Made by a program: the position numbers and the translations under genes | Origin: Prosopocoilus inquinatus | Taxonomy: Eukaryota; Arthropoda; Insecta; Coleoptera; Lucanidae | NCBI GenBank assembly: GCA_036172665.1 | Contig: CM069876.1 | Coordinates: forward strand, 39,835,001 to 39,899,000 | DNA length: 64,000 nucleotides | Reading direction: 5' to 3' | In this document: positions 45,964-57,835 of the stretch, in pieces | Numbering within the stretch: position 1 is the stretch's first letter | Layout: every line of letters begins with the position of its first letter | Notes under the pieces: generated by a model | Databases searched by the model: none | Seen by the model: only the letters and a program-made list of their open reading frames with translations | Told to the model about the DNA's origin: nothing

Positions 45964-47535
45964 GCCATGAGGATTTTCCAGAGACCAACGCCTAGCGTTA
46001 CATAAGGTAGATCGAACATCTGGATATTCCCGCTGAAATTAGGTCACTCAAATCATATAAGTACCGATCTTTTCTGACTATTAATGAGTTCAACAGCCGG
46101 ATTTGTGCCAGTACGCGAATTCTATTACAATTAGCTGTAAGTGTAGCTTCTTCTCTTTGTCATGTAAGTTATGTTTAGATTTTCAATAATTCCCATTCTG
46201 ACTACGCCCCTCAACCCCTAAGTAACCGTTCAGTACTTTAATTTAGAGTTGAACTTTAAAATCCCTTTCGGAAAACGGTCCTTAGTAAAAAAATAAAAAA
46301 TTATTCGAGTATTTCCCACCGCTTTTGAGGTAAATTGTACGAAACTATACGGCGTGGCGTATTCATGAAAGGCCGAAACTGAAGTTGCTGCTCGCCCTCG
46401 CTGAATAGGAACCTCCAGCTAAACGACTCGCCGCCGCCGGAGTCTTTAATTTAAAGTCGATGAGCACGGCCTTTATGCTCGTGGGGGCACGTTTTTTCGA
46501 TTTGCATTCAGCCCGAGTTTCTTTCACATACTCGGGGGCTTTTCAAGGCGCGTTAATTCATCGCAGGGCGCCTCCTAATTATGTTAATAATGCGCTGCGC
46601 CCGAATTTGTTGGTCGGCTCTTCAAAAATTAGGATCAAGAAAACGTTAATTAAACGAGTTTCATGTGAATTATAAAACCAGAAAATTCAACATGTCTTGA
46701 AAAGCCTTTTCTTTCTACTAATAAAATTGGATGTAGACTTACTTCATATTGCTTCCTTTTTGAATACTGAGAATATATTTAAATCATTAAATCAAACTTA
46801 CGACGAGAACGAGACAAAAACTTGATTTTTAGTTTCAAAATGTATGGCTTTAAGATCAAAATCATAACTCTTTCCAAAATTTTAATCACTCCCTTTTTGC
46901 TCATTTTTTTTTAAAATTTTAATCAACCATTAACAACTCAAACAGCAAGTCAGAATTCGTTAAGTTTGTCTTCGTGTGAAGGAGAATCTAAAGAAAAAAC
47001 GCATTTGTCGTACAAATGTTGCAAAATGTTAAGTAAATTATAATTCACTGCCTTAATGGCTGATCTTACCGTAATTATATCTGTCCCCTACGCAAGGTAC
47101 GTCACTAACGAACCCAATTTACCGTCCGTCGGACCCATAGCGAGGCTAGTTTCCTGTCTTGGTGATATTTCGATATTTACGCCGCGACGGCGTTGGTACG
47201 GCGTTCAGAATTGAGGCCCCGAAAAGTTATTGATCCACAGGAAGAAGCAGCCTAGGAAAGTAATAGCCACTTTTCTTAAATTAATAACGCAAATAGCTAT
47301 TGCCTTGTTTGAACGTTTCTGGTTTAAGTTTCGAAATTAGCCAGAAATCCCTCTCTGCTTGTTCCTTAATGGGTTGAGATTTTGGCCTTGCCCTTCTTAT
47401 ACAATTTTTCCTTTGGATACAAACATAACGTCTCAGGACACTTTTCCGACGTCATATTTTAATAATCAGGGCCCGCAGAAGGCGGCAACCGAGGCATGAG
47501 GGCGTCGATGCAAGAGGAGCGCCAAAATATTTTAA
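45964..47535. other. Non-coding stretch with one repeat fragment
   Basis: No exon is recognised. 46320-46640 is CpG-rich and may be unique. 47120-47210 is a fragment of the 290-bp family ('agcgaggctagtttcctgtc'). Confidence 0.4.
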
Positions 47536-47539
47536 TTAA

Positions 47540-48570
47540 AAAATGATTAACGGGCAACACGGACAATCTCAAGGTCAATCAAACTCGATCCAACAATTGA
47601 ACTCAACTTTATTTAACTCAAACAAAAAATTAAAAATAAAAAAACAATAAAAATTACAGTAGACAAAAAAATTAAAATCTCACTCAATCCAACCGAACCC
47701 AACCCAAGTAAAAAATTAAGGAAAAGAAACACTAAAATAATTAAAAGTAAAAGAACGTTAAAATCATGCTAAAAAATTTAAGGTCGAACCAACTGAACTC
47801 AACGTAGTTATATTCATTTGAAGTAAAAAATTAAAAATGCAAAAAAATTAAAAGTGAAAAATATAGGTCAAGCAAAAAAAGAAAATAAAAAATCAAACAG
47901 CATTAAAAATGTCAAAGTCAACCAAATTCGACTCAACAACTAAACTGGATTCTATTCAATCTAAGCAAAAAAAATAAAAAAACATTAAAAAAAATTAAAT
48001 GACAGAAGATTTTCGAAGTCAACCCAATCTAACTGTATTAAACCTAATTCCATTCAACCGAAGTTAAAAATTTAAAACAATATTAAAAAAATTAAAAGTG
48101 AAAAAGATATTAAAATTTATACATTGATTAACAAAATGAACCTCAACATACCTCAAGGTCAACTCAACTCACTCTGCTTATTAAATTAAAAGTAAAAAAA
48201 ATGTTAAAATTTACGGATTAAACGTATGCTTAACAAATCTCAATTCCAAATGAACCTGTCTCACATCAACCTTCATCTAACACAATTAGAAGATTAAAAA
48301 TTACGAAGAAAATTAAATGTAGAAATAAAGAAAAATTATAAATCAATTAAAATGCAGTTCAAATAAGAACAAAGTTAATCCAACCCAAGTGAACTCAATC
48401 TAACTCCGTTTAGCATAAATTTATACTAAAAATTGCAAAAAAAAAATAAAAGTATGAATTGCTCGAAATTAAAAATCAATCAAAATTAAGCTTAACCGAT
48501 CTCAGCGTCAATATAACCTAGTTCAGTTCAACGTAAGCAAGAATTAAAAATTAAAAAAAAAAACAAAAAA
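47540..48570. repeat. A-rich degenerate repeat, reverse complement of the 5.5-9 kb family
   Basis: Phrases 'caaggtcaa', 'caacccaagtaaaaaatt' and 'tcaactcaact' are reverse complements of 'ttgaccttg', 'aattttttacttgggttg' and 'agttgagttga'. The family therefore sits in opposite orientation here. No coding potential. Confidence 0.7.
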
Positions 48571-50560
48571 TCTGTTAAATGGTAGACTTAATTTTTGCGT
48601 ATTTTTGAATTGCCACTCACAGCCAAATAAAAAAATTAATTATTCAAAAATTAATTCACCCATTTTAGTCATCGGTCGAAATGTGGAAAAAAGTAAGCCA
48701 CGATTTATTATCCATTTGGTGATAAATCGCCACGGTTGGCGACACTATCTGACTCTAAAATTTTCTTGCGATAACTATTTTTTAAGTTACTAGATAATTT
48801 CGGTAGCAATCGTCAAAGTTAAGCAAAAATTTGTCAAAATTAACTTTTTAACATAAATTCTGGAAAAATAATGAATATATTTAAACAAAAAAAACTGTCA
48901 ATTATGGAATTACAATACTTTTTCTGCAATGGATTAATCGATTAGAACTAATGATGTCAGCTTATAAAGGATGCAAACTATTTCTTTTTTAAGACAACTG
49001 TATAAATTAACGTCAATTTGTTTTGTTTTTCTTGGGCAAGGGAGGCAGTTACTGTTTTGCAAAAGGGCGCCGACCACCCTTCCACCAGTCCACAAGGTCC
49101 TATTAATAATTAAGCAAACTATAAATGTTAAAATAAATTACTTTTCAGAAAAAGATTCAGCATAAATAATAATTTTCAAGATTAATCTACGAGATTACAA
49201 AATATATGAATCAAGAATTTTTATTCGGAAATTATAATAAATATTACAAAATTAATTTACACAAAGGCGCAGAAAAAATATTATAAAACAACTTAGCACA
49301 AATTTAAATTACATTTCGGAGAGAGAGAGGGAGAGTTATATATAGAGAGAAACATGAATTTTTTGTACAGAAATTAAAGCAAAGTATTAGTTATTGGAAA
49401 CATACCAAAACGAGATACAAAAAAGTTACGAACTTCTTAAAGATCACTATTTAAACATGGTTTCGGTTTCGTCTTCGACTTCACTGTACTGTGGGAGTCA
49501 TGAAACCCAAGTATTTATATGGCTGGGTAACTCCATTTCGTTCGTGTATGATTATGGTTTATTCAGATGTTCTATTTAGCTTGTATAACGCTATGAATGT
49601 TTTTCTAGGAAAATCCTTAATAGAGCGTGTATTTATAATTCATTTTATGTGGCACTCTGCACCTGGCGTACAGTGCGTTCCGAGAATTCTACTCAGTTTT
49701 CATTAGCTCGCTGATTTATTTAATAAACAAATTGTCAGTCCGTTACATTAAGTTTTGTTACTGCTACTTCAACCGGTTATGTATTGTCACGAGGTAAAGT
49801 GGTTTATATTATCGTCAACATATTTTGGTTCCTCATCCGAGGTCAACACATCACAGATTCACTAATTCACTGCAACGTATTCATTTCTACTCACTGGCTA
49901 ACTGATTTACAACTGAATGAATTTACAAATTTCCCTTTTTAAACTCTCCGTGTAGGATGTGACAAACCACTTTTTTTTACAGTTCGGATCCAAAGATTGA
50001 CGTATCAAAATAGTCAGCGTCTCGTCGAAAATACATTTAATGAGTGAACGCGTTTAAGCGACTTGAATTTCAAGTATCAGCATGGAATTCCCTCTAATAA
50101 AATGTTAATTTTGTGTACGTTCCATGACCGAAAAGAACTTTGGCCTGCGAGCTAAGCAGACGTTGGGAATTCGTGCTTGAAAATATCCGCGGCCTGAGTC
50201 GATGGCCGTACTTGCAAAATGCTTTCTATTTTAATTAATTAATTAAACCTAAAAGTAAAAGAAGAAGAAAAGAAGAAAAGAAGAAGAAAAACGAATTTAG
50301 AATATATTTTTTTCAAACGTGACAATATATTCTACGTATTATAAATCAATAACTGTTTGTGATTGCCTCATTTTAAAGACAAATAGCTCCAAAGCGACGG
50401 TATTTACTGACCCAAATTCTGGCTGAAATTTTCTCCTCGTAGGCCCCTCAACTTAACTTTTTCTCTTCGCCGCTTTCGCTTCTTGTTCGGAGCTTATTGT
50501 TCAACCCGAGCTACAATCGAGTTTTCCTAAACTAGTTGAAACAAATTTCACGTCGGCCTA
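48571..50560. other. AT-rich non-coding stretch
   Basis: No gene or RNA is recognised. A (GA)n run lies at about 49320-49333, and an 'agaag' purine run at 50260-50290. Confidence 0.4.
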
Positions 50561-50599
50561 TTCGTCTTGAGAGAGTGACATGCAATTTACTCGCTCGGG

Positions 50600-50715
50600 T
50601 CTCCGGGTTTTAGGTCGGCGTCTGGGCGCGCGTCGTCGTCGTCGGCGAGCGTCCGTCCTCGACACGCGGACGGACACTCCGTCCGTCCCGCAAGCGCGCG
50701 TCGCGCCGCTAATTT
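50600..50715. promoter_or_regulatory. CpG-rich block, candidate promoter or first exon region
   Basis: This is among the most GC- and CpG-rich short blocks in the window, with a (CGT)n run, 'gcgcgcgtcg' and two GGACGGAC/GTCCGTCC inverted units. It is flanked by ordinary AT-rich DNA. On the minus strand it lies upstream of both Ddr exons (21 kb before 29332), so it could be a Ddr promoter or 5' UTR exon. No TATA box, initiator or splice donor could be assigned, so this is inference from composition and position. Confidence 0.25.
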
Positions 50716-51164
50716 AAATGAACTGCTATTTCGGTGATTGATGATCGCTTCTTTCTGATTGGGTATTAGCTCCGGTTATTTATAGGAACGTTGACAGTCG
50801 GTTTAATGTTGCAGACGTAATAACGTCGGAAAATTCGATTTCAGTTTCATAAGTGGCGCGCGGAGGTGGAGGAGGATTTCGGTTGTTGTTAAATCGGGAA
50901 ACCCCCTCCTCCTCCCCCAAACTGATATATGCATAAAGCACGAAAACAGTATAAAACGGTGGCCCAAATTGGGGTTTTTATTGCTATCATCATGATACGC
51001 CCGAAATAACTACTTTCACGTGCTTTACTCCGCGTGTTTAAATATAAAATATTTCGAACGAAATTTATAGTTTCAAATAAAATATGATTGTTCTCTGGTG
51101 ATTAAACAGATCTATTTTTAGTTCGTTTAGTCAATTTATTGTAGTATGTAGGTAGGTATATAAA

Positions 51165-51395
51165 AACAAATATGAAAATGACACTTGTGATTAATACATT
51201 TATTGAGCGCCATCTCTTGTTCACAACAGTAATTTCTCTTGCAAGTATAAAATTCCTTTGTGGTTGGTTGCTTCAGCTCGATTCGAGTTTTTTTTTTCTT
51301 CTAATTTTAATTGATGTTGTAAGCTCCTGTCAAAAGAAAAAGTTTAATCGAACACCACTTTTTAGATGAATCAATTTTAATCCTAATAAATGAAG
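51165..51395. repeat. Segment duplicated at 53080-53312, copy 1
   Basis: 'tatgaaaatgacacttgtga', 'gcgccatctcttgttcacaa', 'tggttggttgcttcagctcg' and 'taagctcctgtcaaaagaaa' appear in the same order in both copies, with about 95% identity. The open frames in each are by-products of the duplication. The 'agcgccatct' motif is common in insect TEs. Confidence 0.85.
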
Positions 51396-51591
51396 GGGCA
51401 GAAAGTGGAAAAAAAATAAGTCATTTGTAAACAAAATTGTAAAGACTGCAATAAATTATTACTATTATTATTCGGCGTTTCGAAACTTCAGAACTTAATA
51501 AATCATTGCGTAAAGGATCGAATATTCAGTACGTAGAGACGTACGAAATTTTTTTTTATGAAAATTATGTTGCCATTAAATAATATCATAA

Positions 51592-51809
51592 CCAGGGAAA
51601 AGAATTCAGACCACTTAGTGTTGGACGCTTTTGACGCTATTTACTCTTGTCACCTTTTCGCGGCCTCCGATGGGATGCATTGAATTGTTATTGTTGGAAG
51701 GGGCAGACGTGCAATCATGCAATGCGCACGTTTCGGCGAGGATGATACAGTCCGGGTGCTAAATTTTAGTACCGTTCGCGGAACAAGTGGCCCGAATTTT
51801 TTTCCCTGG
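51592..51809. mobile_element. MITE of the CCAGGG...CCCTGG family (best-preserved copy)
   Basis: 218 bp; left end CCAGGGAAAAGAATTCAGAC, right end GTCCGGG... through CCCGAATTTTTTTCCCTGG. The 6-bp duplication TCATAA is exact at 51586-51591 and 51810-51815. Subterminal CCACTT/AAGTGG are also inverted. The minus-strand open frame 51650-51934 crosses the right end and is not a gene. Confidence 0.92.
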
Positions 51810-52129
51810 TCATAACGTATTAAAACGTGTACGAGAAAAATGCGTGGGCAGAACTTCACGATGCACGGGGACCGGTGACGGCGTTCGCAGAGAAGACTGA
51901 GAAGAAGAATGAGAATGAAGGTGCAATATTGCACCTAAATTACGCAATCAATTAAAGAAATTTTTTGCATAGCATACTCAACATCCGACATTCCCCACTT
52001 GCGTAACAATCGGGGAGGAGAAAAGTGCATGAAAGCTCCAGCAGCGGACGAAATGTCAATCTTCGGAATCTTTCGAATGAAACCTTTTGACCTAATTACG
52101 CTTTACATACCTCCTTAAAGTTAATTTTT

Positions 52130-52920
52130 TATTTTTCTTTTAATTTTTTCAAATAGTTGGTTTCCTCAGCTTGTGTGAATGAAAACTCAACTCTTCGCGG
52201 ATTTTTTTTGAGTTTGCATCCTTGTTTTGATGTTTTTAGTCGCTTTTGCATTACACACTAGATTAAAATACTTTTTTTTTTTAAATAATTTTTCTGAAGA
52301 AACAAAAAATCAACATTACAAATTAAAGAAAAAAAAATTAGAAACATTTTTTTGTAATAATGGAGGTAGATCATATTCATTTCTTTTCCGTTTCTAAGTA
52401 TGTACGTAAAAACTGCATAAAAATCGATCTTTTTGACTTATTGATTCCAAGAACTGAAATTCATGAGATCGTTTTTTTTCTTTTTTTTTTTTTAATTTAA
52501 ATTCTAACTACGTAACAACAATCGATCGTCATTTGTTTCTCAGTTCCAAACCAAGTTCTAGAAAATCGATTTTTTGCTCTGTTTTGGACTCTTACAAAGT
52601 GCACAAAAAAATCTATCGTCATTTGTTTCTAACGGAAAGAATGCTTTCACATGAAAACCGATCGTCATCTGATTTCTCGGTTCTAACCCAAGTTCTCAGA
52701 AAATAGATTTTCTACTGTTTTTTGATTCTCACAACGTGCATAAAAATCAATTTTTTGATTTATCGTTTCTAACTGTAGTTGATATGAAATAATTTTTTTC
52801 TTTCTGTATATTTGATTATCGGAAAGTCATTTGTTAAATGTGAATTCGATTTTTTTCATTTGTTTTTTAATTCTATGAATGTTTTTTTAATTCTAAGAAT
52901 ATGCAGACATGAGAAAAACC
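52130..52920. repeat. Low-complexity region with 'atcgtcatttgtttc' phrases
   Basis: Irregular repeats of 'cgatcgtcatttgtttc', 'gttctcagaaaat' and 'cataaaaatc', resembling but not identical to the 43.5-45.2 kb region. No coding potential. Confidence 0.5.
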
Positions 52921-53079
52921 GATCATCATCTGATCCTGACGAAGGTTGATAATGGAGTTGGATTTTTTCTTAGCCTTAGCTTAGCCTCGAGTTTTGTTTG
53001 GAACCTTCTGCAATCACCAAGTCAGTCCGGGGACGCTGACGAGGGGCTTTTATGCAATCAGCTTGGGTTGAGTCAAAAA

Positions 53080-53312
53080 ATAAATATGAAAATGACACTT
53101 GTGATTAATACATCTATTGAGCGCCATCTCTTGTTCACAACAGTAATTTCTTTTGCAAGTATAAAATTCCTATGTGGTTGGTTGCTTCAGCTCGATTCAA
53201 GTTCTTTTTTTTTTAATTTTAATTGATGTTCGGTCTTGTAAGCTCCTGTCAAAAGAAAAAGTTTAATCGAACACCACTTTTTAGATGAATCAATTTTAAT
53301 CCTTATAAATGA
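53080..53312. repeat. Segment duplicated at 51165-51395, copy 2
   Basis: Second copy, same strand, 1.9 kb downstream. A 'gttcgg' insertion after 'attgatgtt' and scattered substitutions separate it from copy 1. Confidence 0.85.
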
Positions 53313-54765
53313 CATTAAGCAAGCTAAGAAGATTGATATTTACAAGAAATAAAACGAAACGACGTCAAGAAAAAGAAAAAAAAAAGCTTAGGCGACGAGC
53401 GGCGATGGTGGCGGTGGCGGCGGCGCGGGGGCAAATTAAAACGAACGAGTTTCGGGGTTCTCCCGTCATAACGAGCCATTTAGCCGGCGAATGAAATTGT
53501 CCAAACAATTAAAAAACTTGATTAAGTCATTAATTATTCAATTCTGGAATAATTAATCAATTTTTCTTAAGAACTCGTTACGGCTAGAATAATGCGCTCC
53601 TTTGTGGCCTTCCCCCTTCCTCGTTATTATTAATGAGCCCCTGCTTTAACTTACATAATGAAACAATATACATCACGGCGTGCCTTGAACATATTTAAAG
53701 CTCCAAAAAGAAACGATCTTTGCCCAAAAATATTAGAAGTATAATTATTATGAAGCAAGCAACGTACGTAACCCTAATTTCTAATAAATTCAGTTTGAAT
53801 TTGCCACAATCACAGTTGTTAACTGAAGCTATAAATTATTGAAATGTGAACTGATGTTGAGTCTAAAGAGTCAACAAACTAATGCCGGTTCGCTCTGCAA
53901 GTTTCATGATGAGAGGCCCTGCGAAAAAATCAATTTGCATGTAGCTGATTGCAGCAGCTGAACTGTATTGAAAGTGCTCTTTGTCACGCAGAAAACGCCA
54001 TCCATTCTAAATTGTGTTTTACTTAGTAGATTTTCATCGAGTAGCTTTACTGCATGCGATACCTGCCTGTTTTTTTATTATACAGGGTGCTTTAAAATAA
54101 AATCACAATTCCTTAAGTAAAAAAAAAAAAAAAAACAAATTGACAATTTGAGAGTTGTATTAATCAAATTCTCTAATCTTATTTACGAGTAGCAAAATTA
54201 AATCTGGACGCGTTTTTCCATTTTCCGGAATAGTTGAGAACAAGATTAGAGTTAATACCGTAACACAGGGAAGGAAGCGGCGCAGTTACAAACTCAAAGA
54301 GCCTTATTAATTCATCTTCGCGCAAGAGTAAACTCGCGAGGCCTTGCCTTCGATATTCCGAGTCCATTATTCAATCCGAGCTGCAGAATAAACAGCTCGT
54401 AAGTTCGTAATTCAAATATAAAGTAGCGTAAAAGATTATAAATCCGAGATGCCCGACAGAATTTTAATTCGGTTTCACTTCAAAGGAGGACGTCGTCCTC
54501 CGTAATTTCGCGAAAACATTTAAGGAAAACAGCGCGCCCGGATTATGAAAAAAATGACGCCCGGATTAAATTAGAGGGCCGCGCGGCTTCCTTTCAAATT
54601 CTAATTAGAAATAATTACCGGGACGCAATTCGGTTTGAAGTTCGCGGGAAACTAAAAGGCGGCGGTGGTTGGGGAAACTATGGCGGAAAGGAAATTAGAG
54701 GGGATTCAAGATAAAGGTCTCTGCTTACACAACTACATCAGAAAGAACTATAATCCACGGGTATT
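53313..54765. other. Non-coding stretch with GC-rich patches
   Basis: 53395-53480 and 54480-54690 are GC/CpG-rich. The latter contains paired TAATTA sites near 54603-54617. A TE-end-like 'tacagggtgctttaaaat' lies at 54083. No exon is recognised. Confidence 0.4.
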
Positions 54766-56740
54766 ATGGTTTTATTAAATATTTTAATTAAATTCCACAA
54801 GGGCATGTGTAGCCGGCCTTAATATGTGGCGCTTTTGCATTTAACCACGCCAAGGTAAATTAATTAAACTTTAGCGTAAAGGAAAACGTAAGGGTTGCTA
54901 GCTATTCCATTAACTTACCTGGAAACTTTAGCAAAATTATAGAGTAACAAGAAAAATGCGAATTTATACGCATAATTCCCTAGCTCGAATGCAGGTTTGC
55001 CTCGTGGGTCGTTCTTCCGCTGTAATTTGTTTAAGGGCGCCAGAGATAATTATTTTATCCGACGGGAATCTTTGTTAATACAAATCGCTTATCTCCACAG
55101 ACGGTTGCTTCGCTGACGTGTCTGTTTTTCCTAATATGTAAAAGATGGTGGCCCGTATAAATTAAAAAAAAAAACTAAACTATTGGCAATTATTGCATTC
55201 TAAAGAAATAAAATGTGGTTTGAATTATGTATTTAACTCTAAATCACATTCGCTCTCAAGTAATACAAGGAGGCTGTAATGACTGACACGGGCGCGAAAA
55301 CGAGGATACCACGTGCGAAATTAGCCAATCCTAAATTTGGAAAATATTCTCGGGATGATCATGCATGCTTGCGAGTTAGGAATCTGTGATTTCTAGAGTA
55401 AAGAAGTAATTAATCGTGTCGGGTAATATTAAATATTTCAATTAAATTCCACTGGGGCATGTGTAACCGGCCTTAACATGTGGCGCTTCTGCATTTAAAC
55501 ACGTCAAGGTGAATTAATTAAACTTTGGCGTATAGGAAATCATAAAGGTTGCTACGTACTCCATTCACTTACCTGGAAACTTTAGCCAAATTAAAGAGTA
55601 ACAAAAAAATGCGAAGTTATACGCGGAATTCCCTAGCTTGAGTGGAAATTTGCCTCGTGGGTCGATCTTTCACTATAATTTGTTTAAGGGCACCAGAGAT
55701 AATTATTTTATCCTACGGGAATCTTTGTCAATCCAAATCGTTTATCTCCACAGACGATTGCCTCGCTGACGTGCCTGTTTTTCCTAATATGCAAAAGGTG
55801 GAGGCCCGCATAAATTCAAAAAGAAACTACACTTTTGGCAATTATTGCACTCTAAACAAATAAAATGTGGTTGAAATTTAGTATTTAACTCTAAATCAAA
55901 CGACAAATTTCAAATTCGCTCTCAAGTAATACAAGGAGGCTGTAATGGTTGACACGGGCGCGAAAACGAGGATACCACGTGCGAAATTAGCCAATCCTAA
56001 ATTTGGAAAATATTCTCGGGATGATCACGCATGCATGCGAGTTAGGAATGTGTGATTTCTAGAGTAATAGATCGTGTCGGTTGGTTAATATTAAATATTT
56101 TAATTAAATTCCACTAGGGCATGTGTAGCCGGCCTTAACATGTGGCGCTACTGCATACGCCAAGGTAAATTAATTAAACTTTGGTGTAAAGGAAATCATA
56201 ATGGTTGCTAGCTATTCCATTAACTTATCTGGAAACGTTAGCAAAATCACAGAGTAACAAGAAAAATGCGAAGTTATACGCAGAAATCCCTAACTCGATT
56301 GGAGATTTGCATCGTGTGTCGATCTTCCACTATAATTTGTTTAAGGGCGCTAGAGATAATTATTTTAACCGACCGGATTCTTTGTCAATCCAAATCGTTT
56401 ATCTCCACAAACGATTGCCTCGCTGACGTGTACTTTTTTCCTAATATGCAAAATGTGGTGGGCCGCATAAATTCAACAAACTAAAATATTGGCAATTATT
56501 GCACTCTAGAGAAACAAAATGTGGTTGGAATTTTGTATTTAACTCTAAATCAAATGACAAATTTCAAATTCGCTCTCATGTAGTACAAGGAGGCTGTAAT
56601 GGCTGACGCGGGCGCGAAAACGAGGATACCACGTGCGAAATTAGCCAATCCTAAATTTGGAAAATTTTCTCGGGATGATCACGCATTCCTGCGAGTTAGG
56701 AATGTGCGATTCCTAAAGTAAAGAAGTAATAAATAGCGTC
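54766..56740. repeat. Three tandem ~655-bp units
   Basis: Unit starts align at 'aattccac...gggcatgtgt' near 54791, 55445 and 56107, spacing 654 and 662 bp. All share 'gccggccttaa.atgtggcgct', 'aacttacctggaaac', 'tttaagggc.c.agagataatt', 'tttatctccaca.acg', 'acaaggaggctgtaatg' and 'ggataccacgtgcgaaatta'. The last block is the best conserved (about 95%) and holds a 36-40 codon open frame in each unit. A fourth, degraded start lies at 56818-56945. Confidence 0.92.
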
Positions 56741-56817
56741 GGCTTCGCATAATAGAGTACGTCGTCTATCATGGGGTGAAATTAACAAGCTTGAAAAAGC
56801 AACTGTAACAGGATTTC

Positions 56818-56945
56818 AAGATTTTATCCAACTATTATTAATAAAATTCTACGATGACGTATACGGAACATGTGTGGCAGACTTTACCGTATGATAAAAA
56901 TAAAGGCGCTTCTGCATTTAACCACGCCAGGATAAATTAATTACA
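56818..56945. repeat. Degraded fourth start of the 655-bp repeat
   Basis: 'aataaaattctac', 'catgtgtggcagacttt', 'ggcgcttctgcatttaacca' and 'aaattaatta' follow the unit's opening order with an inserted segment, then similarity stops. Confidence 0.65.
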
Positions 56946-57675
56946 CATCAGAGATTCGTACGTCGGGTTTATTCCGCGATGTCTTAGCGATGCGGTTAAG
57001 GCCGGCCCTTCTAATTTGATGAAGCAAAGCGGCGCAAGTTGCAAGGAGTTTGTGTGTTACTTGGAGGCGAAATCAAATTAGATTCGCAACTACGGCGCAG
57101 TTAATTACCCGGGTCGCTCTCTTTGTGTGTTGTTATTTTTGCCTTCGAATGTGTGCACGGGGTTTAGTTACAGAAATGCAACAATCTTGTAAGACTAGTA
57201 ATATGAGGATGCAACATAAACAAATTTGCATAAATTTTTTAATTAAATAAGAACATATTTTGTCATTAATTTATGATTTGTTATGAAAATTACATACATT
57301 TGTGTTAACTATTCGCGCCTCGTTTTGTACCTCTCATTATGCTATACTGTACCCCTAAATTATAATAATAACAACAGCAATAACAGAGATGTTGCGGACC
57401 GTCGTCAGGACGACTGACTTCGTATGTCCACACCTACACCAGTAAGTTCCGATAACGCATCTGAACACATGTTTATTTTATCATACAACTTTTCTCATCA
57501 AGGTATGCATAAAAAAAATCGTTTTTCCGATTGTTACACACAACAAATTTAACTAGTAACAGAAGATGTAAAGCTTTTTCTGTAAAATGTAGCGCAAGGC
57601 TACTTATTCATATGTACTGTACAGACTACCTGAAAAAAAAAAACTACTTCCCAGGATTAGGATTATATTAATATA
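56946..57675. other. Non-coding stretch, no gene seen
   Basis: No gene, RNA or repeat is recognised. Confidence 0.4.
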
Positions 57676-57835
57676 AGCTTTGTTCCAACTGCTCGAAAAA
57701 CCGTTCACTGTACGATCAGGAGCATGCGCAGTAAACAAACCGTGTGTTCTTTTGTTTACTGCGCATGTACTTTTGTTCAATGCGCATGCTCGTGATCGTA
57801 CAGTGTACGGTTTCTCGAGCAGTTGGAACAGAGCT
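57676..57835. mobile_element. Foldback/MITE-like element, 58-bp arms, 160 bp
   Basis: Arms start AGCTTTGTTCCAACTGCTCG on the left and, reverse-complemented, AGCTCTGTTCCAACTGCTCG on the right, with about six mismatches in 58 bp. A second nested inverted pair, GCATGCGCAGTAAACAAA (57722-57739) and TTTGTTTACTGCGCATGT (57751-57768), sits inside. TTAATA flanks both sides 2 bp out, so the target duplication is uncertain. Superfamily not determined. Confidence 0.75.

Noticed and set aside
52926..52950. CTGACGA box resembling a hammerhead core
   Set aside because: No stem II and no GAAA box follows in register.
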